64,000 nt of DNA from Artocarpus heterophyllus (GCA_025403435.1 CM046345.1:14575930-14639929); one strand, 5' to 3'. Counted from the first letter of the stretch, positions 46,962 to 60,034 are shown. The notes: generated by a model not told the origin, from the letters alone. Numbers and translations are program-made.

Positions 46962-49900
46962 CTATGCAAACAGCTGCCTGCGCCTGCCTGGCTTGACTCG
47001 CAGATTCACAGCCTCTCCCCTGACAACCTCATCTACCAAGTCCTTAAATATCGAGCGCTCCACGTCTAACACAACCCCGGAAATCTCACTGGAGAAGTCT
47101 GTCCAACTCCCAGACCGATGCATCACATCCTCCCATAAGATGTTCTTCAAAGAATCATCCTCAGCTTCTAAACTGCACTCTAGTTTCTTGGTCTGAAACT
47201 GTTCAATTTCGTGACATAATTCCTTTAGAAGCTTTTGTGCATTAAGCGTCTTCTTTGCTAGCTTCTCAGGCTTCAACCATGGTTCCGGAGAGACACTAAC
47301 CAAAGCCAACTTCCCCACGAGAATTTCGTTCACAGCGTCAAATATGAGCTTCCTATGGAGCTTCTCCTCGTCTGATTTCATGTTGGCACCCTTTTTGGGG
47401 CTGCATTCATCTTTCGGTTGCAAGCTGCTTGCCTTGGTTTGCTCCAAGACAAAGAACAACTCAGGGTTGATGGGATAGCCCGAGGGATGGAGCTGAAATG
47501 TGGTTAGGCCTGAGCCCAGGTCTCTGAGGAGAAGGCCAGAAGCTAACAATATCTCAGAAATGTATCTGTGATCGGGATTTGTATTCTCGCAGAGCAATGC
47601 AATGTAGTCTGTTCTGGCTTCATCGTGACTGGAGTTCAATCTTCTGAGCTTCTTAACCAAGTTTTCAATATTTTCTAGTTTCTTGCGGTTTATCTCAGAG
47701 GTAAGACCGGACCCTTTGCTATTAGACAGGTTCCCAGCAGGTCGCCATAGATCTTCACCCAGAATTTTGTTGGAATCCTGACAATCATCGCCTGTAACAC
47801 AATGTATAACTACAAAATTAGATTTGGTGGATTTCATTACTCTTATTTTTTTTGTCATCCTAATTGCAAAAAATATTAAGCATCCCCTTGTTATATATGG
47901 TACCGATTCCTACTGAATGGACTGTACGTTTTACTGAAAAAACTATATGATGATAAGCTGCTAAAACTGTACCTGTAAGGGCATTTGGTATCTGCTTTAC
48001 AGGCGAAGGTGCATCATCTTTGTAAGCAGAGGCATCGAGAACAGAGACGGGACTAGGATGTTCCGGTGCAACCGTAGCAAGTTCGGCAAATGACTCCTCT
48101 TCATCCAGCCTAGGAGTTGCTTTCTGAGACAAAGAAAAGGGAAACTTTGTCATGCAAATGATAAAACTAAGCGAGCCAACAGGGAGAGAGAAGACAAACA
48201 ATACCTACCTTTTGTATTGAGTCAGGGCCCAAGTCTTTCGCACTCTTTATCTCGGTTAGCGAACTCATGACTTCCACATCTGATTTCGAGTCCAAAGCCG
48301 CATTGCCCTCTGATTGCACAGATGCATCATCACCTTGGCAACTCAAAGTTTTCGATTCATTACTTACCTCGCTCAATTGGTCATCACATTGTTGCGAGTT
48401 GGGATACTTCGGTCTGGCTCTTCCACCAGGGGAACCTGCGTCTGCTGGCTGCCGATCAGTTTGCCTTTGAGGCTTGTTCGAGTTGGATGGAGGAGTAGGT
48501 GGACGGGATCGTTTCTCCATCTCGAGCTTCTTCCGTTGCAGCCTCGGGCTCACTGATCCTGAGCTCCTTATTGAACTTGTTGCAGTGTTTTCTAGTGTTT
48601 GTTGTTGAGACCTAGATGAACAATAAGTTGGTTTTGTGTTCCTGGAACTCCCTCCTCTCTTTTCAACGGAACAAACAGCAGCATCCCGACGACTGTACTT
48701 AGGGGACTGATCTTTTGCTGTTCGGCCGTTGTTTGAACTCTTCCTACCCTCTACAGTTCCCACATTCTGGGGTCTAGGGATATCAGGAAAACCATCAGCA
48801 GAAATGACAGAGGAACTTGAAATACTAGATTTTTCAACGAGTTTAGCCGGTTTCATAATCACTATGGGAGATTCAAAGGTCCTCGAGGAACCGGACCCTC
48901 TAATGGTGGAAGCATTAACATGGGTGCTCTGCTGGTTTCTTTGGTTAGTAGACTTCGGATTTAGATTGGGTCCCACGTATCTCAGTAATTCATGTTGTTC
49001 TTGTGCTTCAAAACTTGAAGCTTGTTCTTGTTTACTGGTCTCTAACAGTCCCTTTGTTTGCATTGCTTCCAATATCTGTTTAAGAGCCCGAAGATCCTTT
49101 CCTGGATTGTTTGAATTCGAGATCTTTTAGTCTCTTCTCAATCTCGCTATAAACAGAAGGGAAGGAGTTTTGACTCCTCGGTGGGACTTTTACCGATCTT
49201 GAACTTGTTCTCTGTGGACCTCTATTTCCATCCTGCATTTTCCACGGAGCTGGTTCAATCGGGAACCTTGAGCTCGAAATGGGTTTCATGACCAAATAAG
49301 GATTTCTCCACCGTGGAGATGTTGGCTCTTTCAATGAGTTTCTTGGGGAGTCTGAAATTCGAATAGGCCTGTTGATACTATTTGCCTTCAATGACTTTGT
49401 GGACGAATCACCGTCATGAAGCGGGAAGGTTCTGATTGAGGCAAATTGATCATCACTAGCCTGAGGAGAGTCTGGTAGTGCATCCAAGCCCATCAATTTT
49501 GCTACAACACTAGGAGGTCGCTTTTGACTCACCAAAGACTGGGGTAGGCTAGGGTCTTTCTCATTCATGATGCTACTACTCTTGGAAATTCTTGAAACAT
49601 TACTCGGTTTTGAATCAAAGTTGGAACCCCGAATCGAACTTTCTCGACTATCCAATGAAAGTCTTGGCAACTCTTTTAGCTTAGCAGTTGATTTGAAGGC
49701 ATCCCGTGAATCAAAAGATAGACGGTTAATTTCTCTTCCATCATAAGAAAACCGAGGAGCATCCTTTGAAATCGAGTGCCAAGATCCATCTTTCGAATCA
49801 TACGATGATGATGGTCTTGGATTTTCTCTAGCATCATTATAATACCTAGGCGCTTCTCTCAGTTTGGCAAGAACTCTCAGAGACTCCTTGAGATCAACTG

Positions 49901-50954
49901 ATGTATTTTGCTTTCCACTAATCCCAAGTCCATCAGATTCATCCACGTGCTTGGAGAGCTGTAAAGGCCTTGGAGAATCTCTGTGCTTCACTCCATGACC
50001 TACTGCTTCATCTCTAGTTGCAGTTTTGACAAAAAGTCCCCTGGCTTCCCTATACATCGAGTCCTTGACGACATCCCGGAGATCAAGAGAGTGCCTCCCC
50101 AATCGCGGAGAGGTACTCGCTTGGTTTAATGCTGGTTCCCTTGAGGAAGTTTCAGGAAAAATTATTCGGTCAAGGGAAGAAACTTCGTGTTCAGCTGTTT
50201 TGTCACAGTCCACAGATGATGCCGAGGACGAACAAGCAGATGAGAAAGAGGCTCTTGACGATTCTGTGGAAGGTCTTTGTTTTTCACTCACACTCTTGTT
50301 AAAATTTATCTCCTATAGTTAATAGTAGGCAAATCAGGTTTGATAGCGGATTTAATATGCTTGAAGCATCAGAAATCAAAACATATTCAATAATGAGGTT
50401 AATTTGAAACAATTAGTAAAAGAATTGAGCAGTGGAAGAGAAGTGCTTACAGAAGTCTGTTGATAAGTGTAGATTATTAGACTGTCTTTCCAGGTTATTG
50501 TTGCTGAAGTTGGGATTATCTATAAACAAAAATGTTAGAAGCCTAAAGACTGCATAATTTTTCAACACTGAAGTCAACAAAGATGAGAAAAAACAAAATC
50601 TAGAAAGTTAATAAGTATTCAATCAATGATGGAGAATATCATGGCAAAACAACAGAGGCAAGACAAATCATTCATCACCAAAAAGTCAAAACAGTGCAAA
50701 TCAAGATGGCACAACCAATAATTTCAGCCGTTTGGTACAAAATTTATATAAACTAAAATCAAATAGACTTCATCAGTGGAAACTTAAGAAAAATGGGTCA
50801 AAAATTTACCTGGAGGAAGCCTCTTGTGGGGAAGGCGTTTCCCAGTGAGGACATGGTGACGATCAAAGATTTGAAAAATCCCAGTCATACATCCAATTTG
50901 CTTCTGCAAATCTGGATTCTCATCAGCCAAGGAATGCAAGAGTTTTGCAGCCAT
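46962..50954 (-). CDS. LONGIFOLIA/TRM1-TRM2-like protein, five exons, two apparent +1 frameshifts
   Basis: Exons with GT-AG borders: 50954-50810, 50519-50451, 50312-48209, 48123-47973, 47791-46962 (stop TAG). They give ~1098 residues, the usual size. The start MAAKLLHSLADENPDLQKQI followed by GCMTGIFQIFDRHH is the family N-terminus. Exon 3 carries LDLRDVVKDSMYREARGL (about 147-165), the DUF3741-type SVVAKLMGLDALPDS (about 340-354), EIEKRLKDLEFKQS and ESPIVIMKPAKLVEKS. Exon 5 is a DUF4378 domain ending DLVDEVVRGEAVNL. LONGIFOLIA proteins bind microtubules, recruit TON1/PP2A through C-terminal motifs and promote longitudinal cell elongation. Summed exons are 3299 nt, two over a multiple of three. 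One extra base lies in exon 2 (about 50465) and one in exon 3 (about 49096). If real, these truncate the protein; if assembly errors, the gene is intact. Confidence 0.88.
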
Positions 50955-52340
50955 CTTTCAAGTTTCAAAATTCTTCCATCTTCCCTTCCCCAAGACTTTG
51001 ATATAACCTTTCCCACCTCCTAACTTTCTCTCCAACCCAGATTAGAGCATAATCTCACCCTCTCCTTCTGACTCTTCAAACAACGCTGGGGACCATTGTT
51101 TGTTTCTGGCAGCCCAAAACACAGTAATTTCAGACACCCAACAGAGGTTTAAACTTCTGACAACCAAAAATCAATGGTATCAGAAATATCCTTGGAATTC
51201 TCGGATAACTCAAAACTAGAAGCAGTAATTCACACACCTCAAAGACTTTTTTTTTCTTGCTGCCTCTGACAACAATATCCAAGCTTTGAGTACAAGAAAG
51301 AAAACGAAATATATAAAAATCTAAAACTTTACCCTTTTCTTCGTGACGTCTAATGTAAACCAAAAAATGCTCAATGATCCTAAGCACATTCTTCATTCGC
51401 TTAAAACTCCCAAATACAGCTTTTTTCCCAAATAAGCAAATTTTACCAAAAGAATTTTGAGTTATATCAGAATGCCTGCCCACAGAAAAATATCACTCTT
51501 TCAAATGACCCTTCTTCTGCTAATTTACAGCTCAAAGATGCATACTTTTTTTTCATCCTTGAAACCCACCAAGCGAAAAGAGGGGAGAAAAAGATTTTAT
51601 ACTCTTTTTTTTGTAATAAAAAAATCTCAAGCCCACAAAAGCTTTTGTGGACGTCACGGATTTCTCCCCAATCTCAACAGCTTCTCAGCAATAAGGAAAA
51701 CCCCACAACAGAAAAAAGGAACATTTACACATACCCAAAAGAAAACATAACAAACTCAGTCAGTGTGCGAAAGAAACTTGTTTGGTTGCACAGAAACTAA
51801 TCAGGAAAAAAAAAAAAAAAAAAAAAAACACACCAATAACAGTTGTCTTACACCAAAAGGAGGGGACCCCAGTAATATATATATGTATATATATATATAT
51901 ATGAAGCTGAATATAGAGGCAAAATCCGCCAAAGGGTTTTACCAACAAACAAGATTATAACCTTCTTTTGCCCATAAATGTGACTAAAACAAATGCAGAC
52001 TGTAAATTTAGAATCTCTGCAGATCGAAGAAGGAATTTTCTTTTTTTTTTTTCTTTTCCACTCTTTGGAACAAGTGGGAAAGACAGCTCAGGACATATAG
52101 GGAAGGCTTGCTATGACCTATAATGTGAAAGTATCGTAATACACCAATCCTCTTAGGGAGAGAGAGTCAAAGCCTCAAAACAAATGTTGGGAACGAAAAA
52201 AAAAAATAGAGGGGGAGAGAAGGTAGTTGTTTTTGTTTGTGTGGGTCAGAAATCCTCAAGGCTCTATCCCACACATCCATGTGGGATGAGTATGTAGGTG
52301 GGTCAAGACCTGTCTGCATGTGCATGTGATCTTGTCAGTT
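50955..52340 (-). other. probable 5'UTR/leader region of the TRM gene
   Basis: It lies between the likely TATA box and the ATG at 50954. It is mostly A/T-rich with a poly-A tract near 51806-51828, (AT)n at 51877-51902 and TC-rich runs. A non-coding first exon and a 5'UTR intron are plausible; I did not fix splice sites. Confidence 0.4.
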
Positions 52341-52365
52341 GTCAGGAGAGAGAGAAAGAGCGAGA

Positions 52366-52382
52366 GAGAGGATTTATATTGC
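52366..52382 (-). promoter_or_regulatory. candidate TATA box of the TRM gene
   Basis: On the minus strand, AATATAAATC is followed within 10 bases by a CT-rich tract (CTCTCTCTCGCTCTTTCTC). TATA followed by a Y-patch is a common plant core promoter arrangement, and it points towards the TRM gene. The 1.4-kb distance to the ATG implies a long leader or an intron. Confidence 0.4.
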
Positions 52383-52639
52383 AAAGCAGAGAAGGAAGAA
52401 GAAAAAACAAAAAAAAGCATTCCTTCTTCCATCTACCTGCCAAGATCCAAGTGCCCTAATCAAACGTTTGTCAGCTGTTCATTTACTGTTTTACCCTTCA
52501 ACTTAGATCATGTTTGCCACGTTTAATTAACCCAAAAAAATTATTAATCATTACTATAAGTGATTTTAGAGATACGAAAGAAACCTTTCCTAAAGCGTTG
52601 TTTTAACGTACTGTTTATTTCGAGAACTCTTAAAGCATA

Positions 52640-53170
52640 TTTATTTTATATATTTTTTAAATTTAATAATTTTAAATTTAAATTTAAGTATCAAAAATTC
52701 TTTGAATATATGTTTATTTTTCTTAAAATCTAAATCATTTAAATATCAAGAATCTAAATTTTTAGAGTTCTCATCTCCTTTAAACTTTTGATACTCGGAT
52801 ATTTTTGCTATAGTAAAAACAAAAATTTGCTCTCTTATATTTGAGAAAAAAAAATCAAAACTTTTTTATTTGATATCCAATTGAGATAATTCTTTTTTCA
52901 CTGTTTTCCTAATGAAGAGAGGAATAAATCAATATCTATATTGCATATTTTTTAAGATCATTAACATTAAGATTTTATTAGATTTATTAATAAATCAAAA
53001 ACTATCTTTCCTACCTCTCCAAATACAAATTTCAAGTTTTTTTATACTCAGATTAAAACTCAAATGCACATCCACATGTTAATTCGAATAACAATTCAAA
53101 TCACTAACTCAAATCCTAATTCAAATCATACTAAGTCAAATTAAATCACTAATTCGAATCCATTTACCAA
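52640..53170. repeat. ~540-bp tandem direct duplication, copy A
   Basis: Shared with 53175-53700 in order: AATTCTTTG(A/G)ATA, TATCAAGAATC, TTTTGATA(C/T)TCG, AAGAGAGGAATAAAT, TTGCATATTTTTTA(A/G)GATCA, AAGATTTTATTAGATTT, AAATGCACATC and a tail ATTCGAATC(C/T)ATTTACCAAA. Many substitutions show the duplication is old. Confidence 0.75.
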
Positions 53171-53174
53171 AGGG

Positions 53175-53700
53175 ACCCTTTGATTCTTTAGACTTAAATT
53201 TAGATTTGAGTATTAAGAATTCTTTGGATACATGTTTGTTTCCTTCAAAATTCAAATACTTTGAGTATCAAGAATCCAAGTTTTCAAAGTTCTGATTCCC
53301 CAAGACTTTTGATATTCGAATATCTCTCTTACAGTAAAAACTAAAATTCTCTCTCTAATATTTGAGAAAAAAAATCATAACTTCTCCATTGGTTATCCAA
53401 TTGATATGATTCTTTTTTCATTGTGTTCATAGTGAAGAGAGGAATAAATTAAGATCAATATTGCATATTTTTTAGGATCATTAACATTAAGATTTTATTA
53501 GATTTGTTGATAAATCAAAAATTATTTTCACTACCTCTCCAAACACAAATTCTAATTTTATTCCATACTCAGATTAAAACTTAAATGCACATCTAAATGT
53601 CAATTCAGATAACAATTCAAATCACTAACTTAAATTCTAATTCAAATGACACTAACTCAAATCAAATCATTAATTCGAATCTATTTACCAAACGGACCCA
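53175..53700. repeat. ~540-bp tandem direct duplication, copy B
   Basis: Partner of 52640-53170. It opens with GGGACCCTTTGATTC and closes with TTTACCAAACGGACCC. GGGACC/GGACCC-type ends around ACCAAA are common in plant MITE families, so each copy may be a non-autonomous element. Confidence 0.7.
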
Positions 53701-53830
53701 AATGTTTCAAGTTCAGTTAAATTAGGAAGATGCCCAAAAAAATTAAATAAAAAATAAAAAAGGGAAATTTATCAAGTAACACAATTTGAAAACTTAACGA
53801 AAGCAAATAGCATATAATTTAATATGTAAT

Positions 53831-53997
53831 AAGGTGTTTGGCAATTGTAGTTAGAACCATAGTTGTGGTTACTAAATAGGGTAAAACTCTTCCATGCTAT
53901 AGTAAAAAGCAAAAAGTTATTACAGTATAAAACTCTCACATGCTACAGTATTTTTAACCACAACCATGGTTCTAATCATACTTCCTAAACACCCTTT
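53831..53997. mobile_element. MITE with ~40-bp inverted ends
   Basis: The left end AAGGTGTTTGGCAATTGTAG leads on to TTAGAACCATAGTTGTGGTT. The right end, read on the other strand, is AAAGGGTGTTTAGGAAGTAT leading on to GATTAGAACCATGGTTGTGG. The ~167-bp hairpin has a centre with CTATAGTAAAAAGCAAAAAG and CATGCTACAGTA. Related centres recur near 54840-54990 and 55500-55650. Confidence 0.65.
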
Positions 53998-54000
53998 AGT

Positions 54001-54839
54001 AAATGGCACTTTCAGAAACTACTGATTGATTCGAGTATGTGATTTTTCAATTTTATCCTTCTCATTTTTTCAGTTTCTCTTTCTTTCCTCTCTCTTTCCT
54101 TTCTTTCTCCTTCTCTCTTTCTCCTCAAATTGCAATGTCAGAGAAGCAGCCGCTAGCACTGGAGGGATCTGCCATTGCCATCGTCTTCTCCGGAAGCATG
54201 AGGTCTGAAGATGACAGTGAAGTTAGGATCAGACAATGAGGTCGAGATCCATGGTTGTCGAGATCCGCCGTTGTGCATGAGAAACAGGGAACCGGATTTT
54301 TTTTCTTGCCATCGAACCATGTTCACATGTTGTCATGCTTCATTCGTCGTTCGTCATCATCCCTATAGCTGAAGCAAATCCACCGTCAAATGAGAGAGAG
54401 GGGTGGAGAGAAAAAAAAAATGAGAGGAGAAATGAAGGGTAGAGAGAAATGGTCTTCGTCACGACAAGGTCGTCCGTCTAATGTCGAAGAAGGGCCGGTG
54501 TCATTGCCATGGCGGCATTAGGAGATGGCTGGCCAGCACCTCTGAACAACGTAAGAGAAAAGTAGATGAAAGAAAGTGATAGATATTTCTTGAGAGAGAA
54601 TTTTAGGGGGAAAAAAGAAAAAAAAAGAGAGAAAATTTGAGTCTTTTCATTATTTTAGTCGCTTATATTTAAATTGAGGATATTTTTATAATTTAACTAG
54701 TTAATACATCTGCATCTATTTGTTTTTGACGTATTTATTAACTTTATTTTATACTTGGCCTATTAATTTTTATTCTTTTACAAGTGTGGTTTATTTCCTT
54801 CATTCTACAAAAAAAAAAAAAAAAATACACAACTAATAG
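54001..54839. other. spacer with an unassigned frame
   Basis: A CT-rich run and short frames (54026-54208, 54039-54239) are followed by a GC-richer stretch to about 54600. The segment looks like a gene fragment in composition, but no domain is recognisable and no frame continues. I would not call a gene here. Confidence 0.35.
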
Positions 54840-54990
54840 GATGTTTGGGTTCCAACTACACAATTCCAACCGCAAACCATGTAAGATTATCACATGCTAT
54901 TATGTAAAGCAAAAGTTTACTACAAAGTAAAGCTCTTATATGCTATAGTATATGGTTAAAATTTTGTGATACTGACTACTCCCAAATAAC
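54840..54990. mobile_element. diverged relative of the 53831 MITE
   Basis: It starts GGATGTTTGGGTTCCAACTA and contains CATGCTATTATGTAAAGCAA, TACAAAGTAAAGCTCTTATA and GCTATAGTATATGGTTAA. This is the same series of words as the centre of the element at 53831-53997, with more changes. Confidence 0.45.
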
Positions 54991-55499
54991 TTATAAATTA
55001 GAAAATAATATTTACAAAATTGTTTGGCTTTGTAGGTAATTACTGATTGATTGATATAATAAATATTTGAACAATTTTTAACCAATGATTAATCGGTTAA
55101 TTTGATTGATTTGGTGGTCAATCAATAATCGAATCTGATCGACAAGTCATTGTTTACTTTCTTTAAAAAATATAAAAGTGGTAACCAAACCCAATCATCT
55201 CATGTAATATTTCTTGATTTTATCAATGGAAAATCCTTTTACAGGTTAAGAAAAAAATATATACATATATATTAGTAGATATTTTAATTAACTTATCATA
55301 TTTTTTAACCTAATTTAATCATTTTTTTAATTTGATATAATTTTAAGATTCATAATTGTATCTTCTTGATTCATTCTTTTTATATTCAATCAAAGAGCTC
55401 TACCTTATCTATTCCTCGGCAACTTTTATCCAAAAGTTAGAGTTGGAAGAAGTAACGACATATAACATTTAGCAAACAAAAAAAAAAACAAAAAACGAT

Positions 55500-55650
55500 A
55501 CATAACATTGTTGTAATTTCTACCTTTTGTTTGGTAACTCTGTTGGAACCAAGCTTTAACAATTACAGTAAAAAAATAAAAAGTTATTATAGTACAAAGT
55601 TTACATATATTACAATTTTTAAACTAACATTTTCAGTTTCAATCGCTCTC
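55500..55650. mobile_element. third relative of the 53831 MITE, strongly decayed
   Basis: TTTGTTTGGTAACTCTGTTGG is followed by ACAGTAAAAAAATAAAAAGT, TATTATAGTACAAAGTT and ATATTACAATTTTTAAAC, matching the centre words of the other two copies. The ends are not clear. Confidence 0.35.
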
Positions 55651-55907
55651 TCAAATATGTTATTAACGGTTCTAAAAAAAGAACATTATTGTTCTTTTTA
55701 TTATTTATCACAGTATTTCATGGTCACTTCTTCAAAACTCATCACAATATGATGTGTAAACTATTGGCTTCAGAAAACAATTTTCGTGAAATAAGTAGAA
55801 ATGTGGTTATAATGCAAAATGTATATAACAAAAAATTACCTCAAAACTTTTATAAAACATGCTATAAATTATATTAATTTAATGCTAAATAAATATATAT
55901 ACAATTT

Positions 55908-57683
55908 TGCTTACCTAGATGAAGAAGAGAGATATGAATTCTTCAAATGGGAAAGGATGTTCTCTAATCGAGGTTAACATCTTTCTCGACTAGTCTTTGA
56001 CACAGGATGAAGAAACGTATGGGTGTTAGGGGAATAAAGGTTTCTAAAAAACACTCTTATACTTTAGTCACTCGTTAATCTCAACACATGAGCAAAATAG
56101 GTCATAGGACAAAGAATAGGTTTTGATAGAGTTCTCTTAGTCTCTCTAAAAGACTCATAAATTGTGTGTAGAACGGATAAAGGAAGCCTCTATTTATAGA
56201 GAATATGGGACCTATCTAATTCTGTAAGCTTCCTTTATTTTATTTTTAAATATCATATATTTAATTAAAATAAAAAAAGAATATTTTCTCTTTTCTTATC
56301 AGTATGCGATGCCACCTACATAAAGATACTCTATCTATGTGTGGCATCAATTTGAGGAGAAGGATGAGAGAAAATCTACTTGTTACTCAATCTCATTTGT
56401 TTCCAAATTTAACTTTCCAAACTTGACTTAAATCAGATTTATCCAAAAAAAAAATAGAAATTCTAAATTTGCAAACTTGGCAATCAAGCTTTGGACTGTA
56501 CATAGAATATTCCCTTATGTCGTGTAGCACCACACATTGTGGGTGGACCCATTGTGTGTCTTCCAAAATTAATTAATTATTATTAAATAATCTCATTATT
56601 TAATAAGTATGAATTAATTTATAGTTAATTTATTTCGAGTGATATTTAATTTAGAATCCATAATTCTAAATTAAATAATTAAACCAATAATTGCATTTGT
56701 TTAAACAGTGATAGCAAAAATAGTGGGGAGACTAATGGACCCATAATTAATTAAACTCTTTAATTAATATATCAATCTTTCATTAATTCCAATGTAACTC
56801 TACTAAATACTTATAATTGCACACTTAAAATTATAGATATAATTGCTTTTTTTTTAAGTCGTCCATTTGATATAGCCATCACATATAAATTGATCTTGCA
56901 TAAATAATTCATAGTTAGAGCTAGATAAAATCTATTAACCTCTCTAATTACTTCTTTATCCTTGAGTGTCATTGATTCTTTAATAAATAATAAATTCATA
57001 AACTTAATTATGAATTGAGCGCTTATATTATTCAAGACCCAAATAAATACTCAAGAGAATTATTTATCTACTTTTCGTTAGAGATGGAATGGATTTCATC
57101 TTGTGATATTAATATTTTTGGCTACTTACTTCACCATGCCTCTAAAATACAAGGGAGAAGATTAGATTCTCAAATCCATACCGAATAAATCAAAAGATAT
57201 AATTTCATAAATAGGAGTATGCTAATAATGTAGGATAAGATCATCTTATATATGACCATCGGTCGATGTTATTAGAACTTGCTATGTTTAATGGAAATTA
57301 TTAACTATTCATATCACATCATATCCTAGTCCTACATAATCATAATACGTATAGCGTACTCATTTAATGACTCAATATAATAACAGTTCAGATGAGATTG
57401 TTTCATTCTTAATGGCAATGATCTACACTAGTAACGCTAAATTAACAAATCTATAATTTAATTGAATGATAAATTATAATGATTAGTTATATATTACTGA
57501 TCATTTTAATTATTATCTTTAAATATTATCTTATACAATATTTAAAATTACATAGATAATTATAGAATTTTAATGATATTTATAAAGTATTTAAAATACA
57601 TACACATAAATATAATAAAAAATTTTACTTTATTTATTTATAAATATATCATTTACAAAACATCAAGGGCGTCTATCCTAACA
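55908..57683 (-). mobile_element. probable solo copia-type LTR
   Basis: On the minus strand it begins TGTTAGGATAGACGCCCTTG (right edge 57683), a typical plant copia LTR start. A minus-strand TATA (CTATAAATAGAGGC) lies at about 56189-56202. No primer site or polypurine tract is attached and no coding is near, so it is read as a solo LTR. The left edge (TG at 55908) is a guess from the dinucleotide, and no target duplication was found. Confidence 0.5.
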
Positions 57684-60034
57684 TAAATAGGTAAATTTTA
57701 AAAATTAAAAAATTGTATGATAGTATTATTTCTAACAAATAACTTTTTAAAACCTCCTTTTGATCGATATTTATGCAAAATATTATTGAACGTATTTAAA
57801 TTAAGGAAAAATGAAATAACAATGCAAAAAATAGGTAGGTGTATGACCATCAGAGGAGAATAAAGACTAATAATTTAAGAAAATATACTAAGGAAAGTAA
57901 TTATCCCTTGATGACTTGTGAGTGGTCGGCAGTATCAATCTACAATAAAATATACAATATTGGATAAATTACTAGATATATGAAGAGAGTATTTATCTTA
58001 GTGGGTGCCAGATTTTTGTTTTACATCTGTAGCTTGGTACATGTACCGATACCCCCATCAAATTTGTGTAAGGAGTGGTTAAATATGGCTTTGCAAAAAC
58101 CAAAACTTACCAAGAATATAAAGTCAAATTGTGTATAAAAAAGTCTAATAAAATTACTAACCGCATGCAAATTTGGGAACTCAGTTTTTTCAAACTGGTT
58201 GGAACTAAAAGCACTACAATAATTTAAATTTTGTGAGAGAAAATATTGTAACAAAATTGGTTTGAAACTGCAATTTGAACTGTAGCTTCTAAAAATAAGA
58301 TTAATCTTAAAGTGAAGAAGCTTTTTTTTTTTTTTTTGCCAAACCTCTCTTTTTCTTGTTTATTAATTTTTCCTGAAAAGATTAGGTGTAATGAAAAGGA
58401 AGAATCTTGTTTTGGTTTTCCTTCCCTGTATCTTGAGTTAAAAATCAAGAATTAAGAGTGAGTAAGCTATAAATAATGCGACAACACTGAGGGCAAGTTG
58501 TTCTCTTGTGCATATATGAAGAATTAGGACAAAGGAATACCTATCAACTAATTTTGTGTTGCAGCTTTTAGGCTTTGTATTTACTGTTTTCAACGTTTCG
58601 CACTCATGATACTTATGCTTTTTATAATATAATGAGAAAGTAATGCGTGCAAATTGACCTATTAGTCGATGCAATGGCCGGCCAAAAGTGGTCTCTATTC
58701 CTTATTTTGCAGAAATATTATATATATACACATATATATAGCGAATAATATTTTAGTTGGAGTAGGTGACATATATATGTATATATATATATATAAGAGT
58801 GAGAATTTATAAGTATAATGTGAACACATGGTAATACATGGGGGGCATAATACCATAGACCAAGAAAGAGTCATAAATGTTATAAAACATTATGATGTAC
58901 AAATTTTTGATCTTAGAACTCATGGTGTTGATTGTTATAATTTCCATGTCAATGCTATGATCTAATTATACCAATACATAAATTATACACAACACATAAT
59001 CATATTATATATTCGAAGGACATTTTGGTAAATTCATAAGAGAAGTTTCTAACACACACAAAATTCATATTTATCCTATTGCAGCTACTCTTGCTATTTC
59101 TAGGTTGTATTTCAACCCTCTGAGGCATAACAAAAGCAATAATGAAAGAGAGTGTTATATATAATTCAGAAACTAAGAATGCTTTGTCAGATTCCTTCAT
59201 CACATGGCTACCCACCACCACATATTTCTATGTCAAACTCTCAATGCATATATGACAATTCAACCTCTTCTCTAACCTCTACCATCAATATATTTTTTAG
59301 ATACAAGAATTTACATCATGTAGGACACTTTTTTTTTTTTGCTACATTGGTGGATGAAGGTTTTTTAATTAAATTTTCACTAATGTATAAGCGGAGAAGT
59401 AATTTTGTATCATATTACACACTTTAATATTTTGACTGTTAAAATTTAATCAAACTAATAGAACTTACGATAACAATAATACAATACAATGCATCATAAT
59501 TAGTGATTAATTTACACTTTATTAAAAGGTGTAGACTTCTACCCTCAGCACTAAAAGAAAGAAAAGAAAGAGATTAAAAAAAAAAAAAAAAGCAACGATG
59601 CATACTACTATAGAATTTTCCTACATTACCAATATTGTAAAAGAAAAATCTTCTTTATTTAATAGGGTTGTAACCTATGCCACTTATAAATTTATGGCCC
59701 TAATCTAATATGTAGTGTACTTTTTAGACTAGATTTTACTGTTTTCTTGATAATAAGGTTATGACCTATAGGATTAAATAGGATTATTCTTCTAAAATAG
59801 GCTCTCATTCTTGTAAATTTAGTATGCGTTGTATTGTTGTATTGTATCGTAGAGAAGATGTTACATTTCAATTGTCAAAATTTGTCTTTTTGGAGACAAC
59901 ATCAGTACAAATCATGTGCACTTTAGACTCTTACTTCTTCAAAATGGCTATATATACGCAAAGAAAGTGAAATGGATGTTGATGTAGCACGTGAAACGTT
60001 AAAAAGAAAATATGATTTGAACATAAACCTAACT
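57684..60034. other. intergenic; no gene seen
   Basis: AT-rich, with microsatellites at about 58719-58740 and 58769-58795 and poly-A/T tracts. Frames are all under 100 codons and match nothing recognisable. Confidence 0.6.

Noticed and set aside
48729..49130. 133-codon plus-strand frame opposite the TRM gene
   Set aside because: It lies entirely on the complement of conserved TRM exon 3.
54026..54239. Two overlapping frames with a CT-rich start
   Set aside because: Their first half is low-complexity CT repeat and they stop without a recognisable domain.
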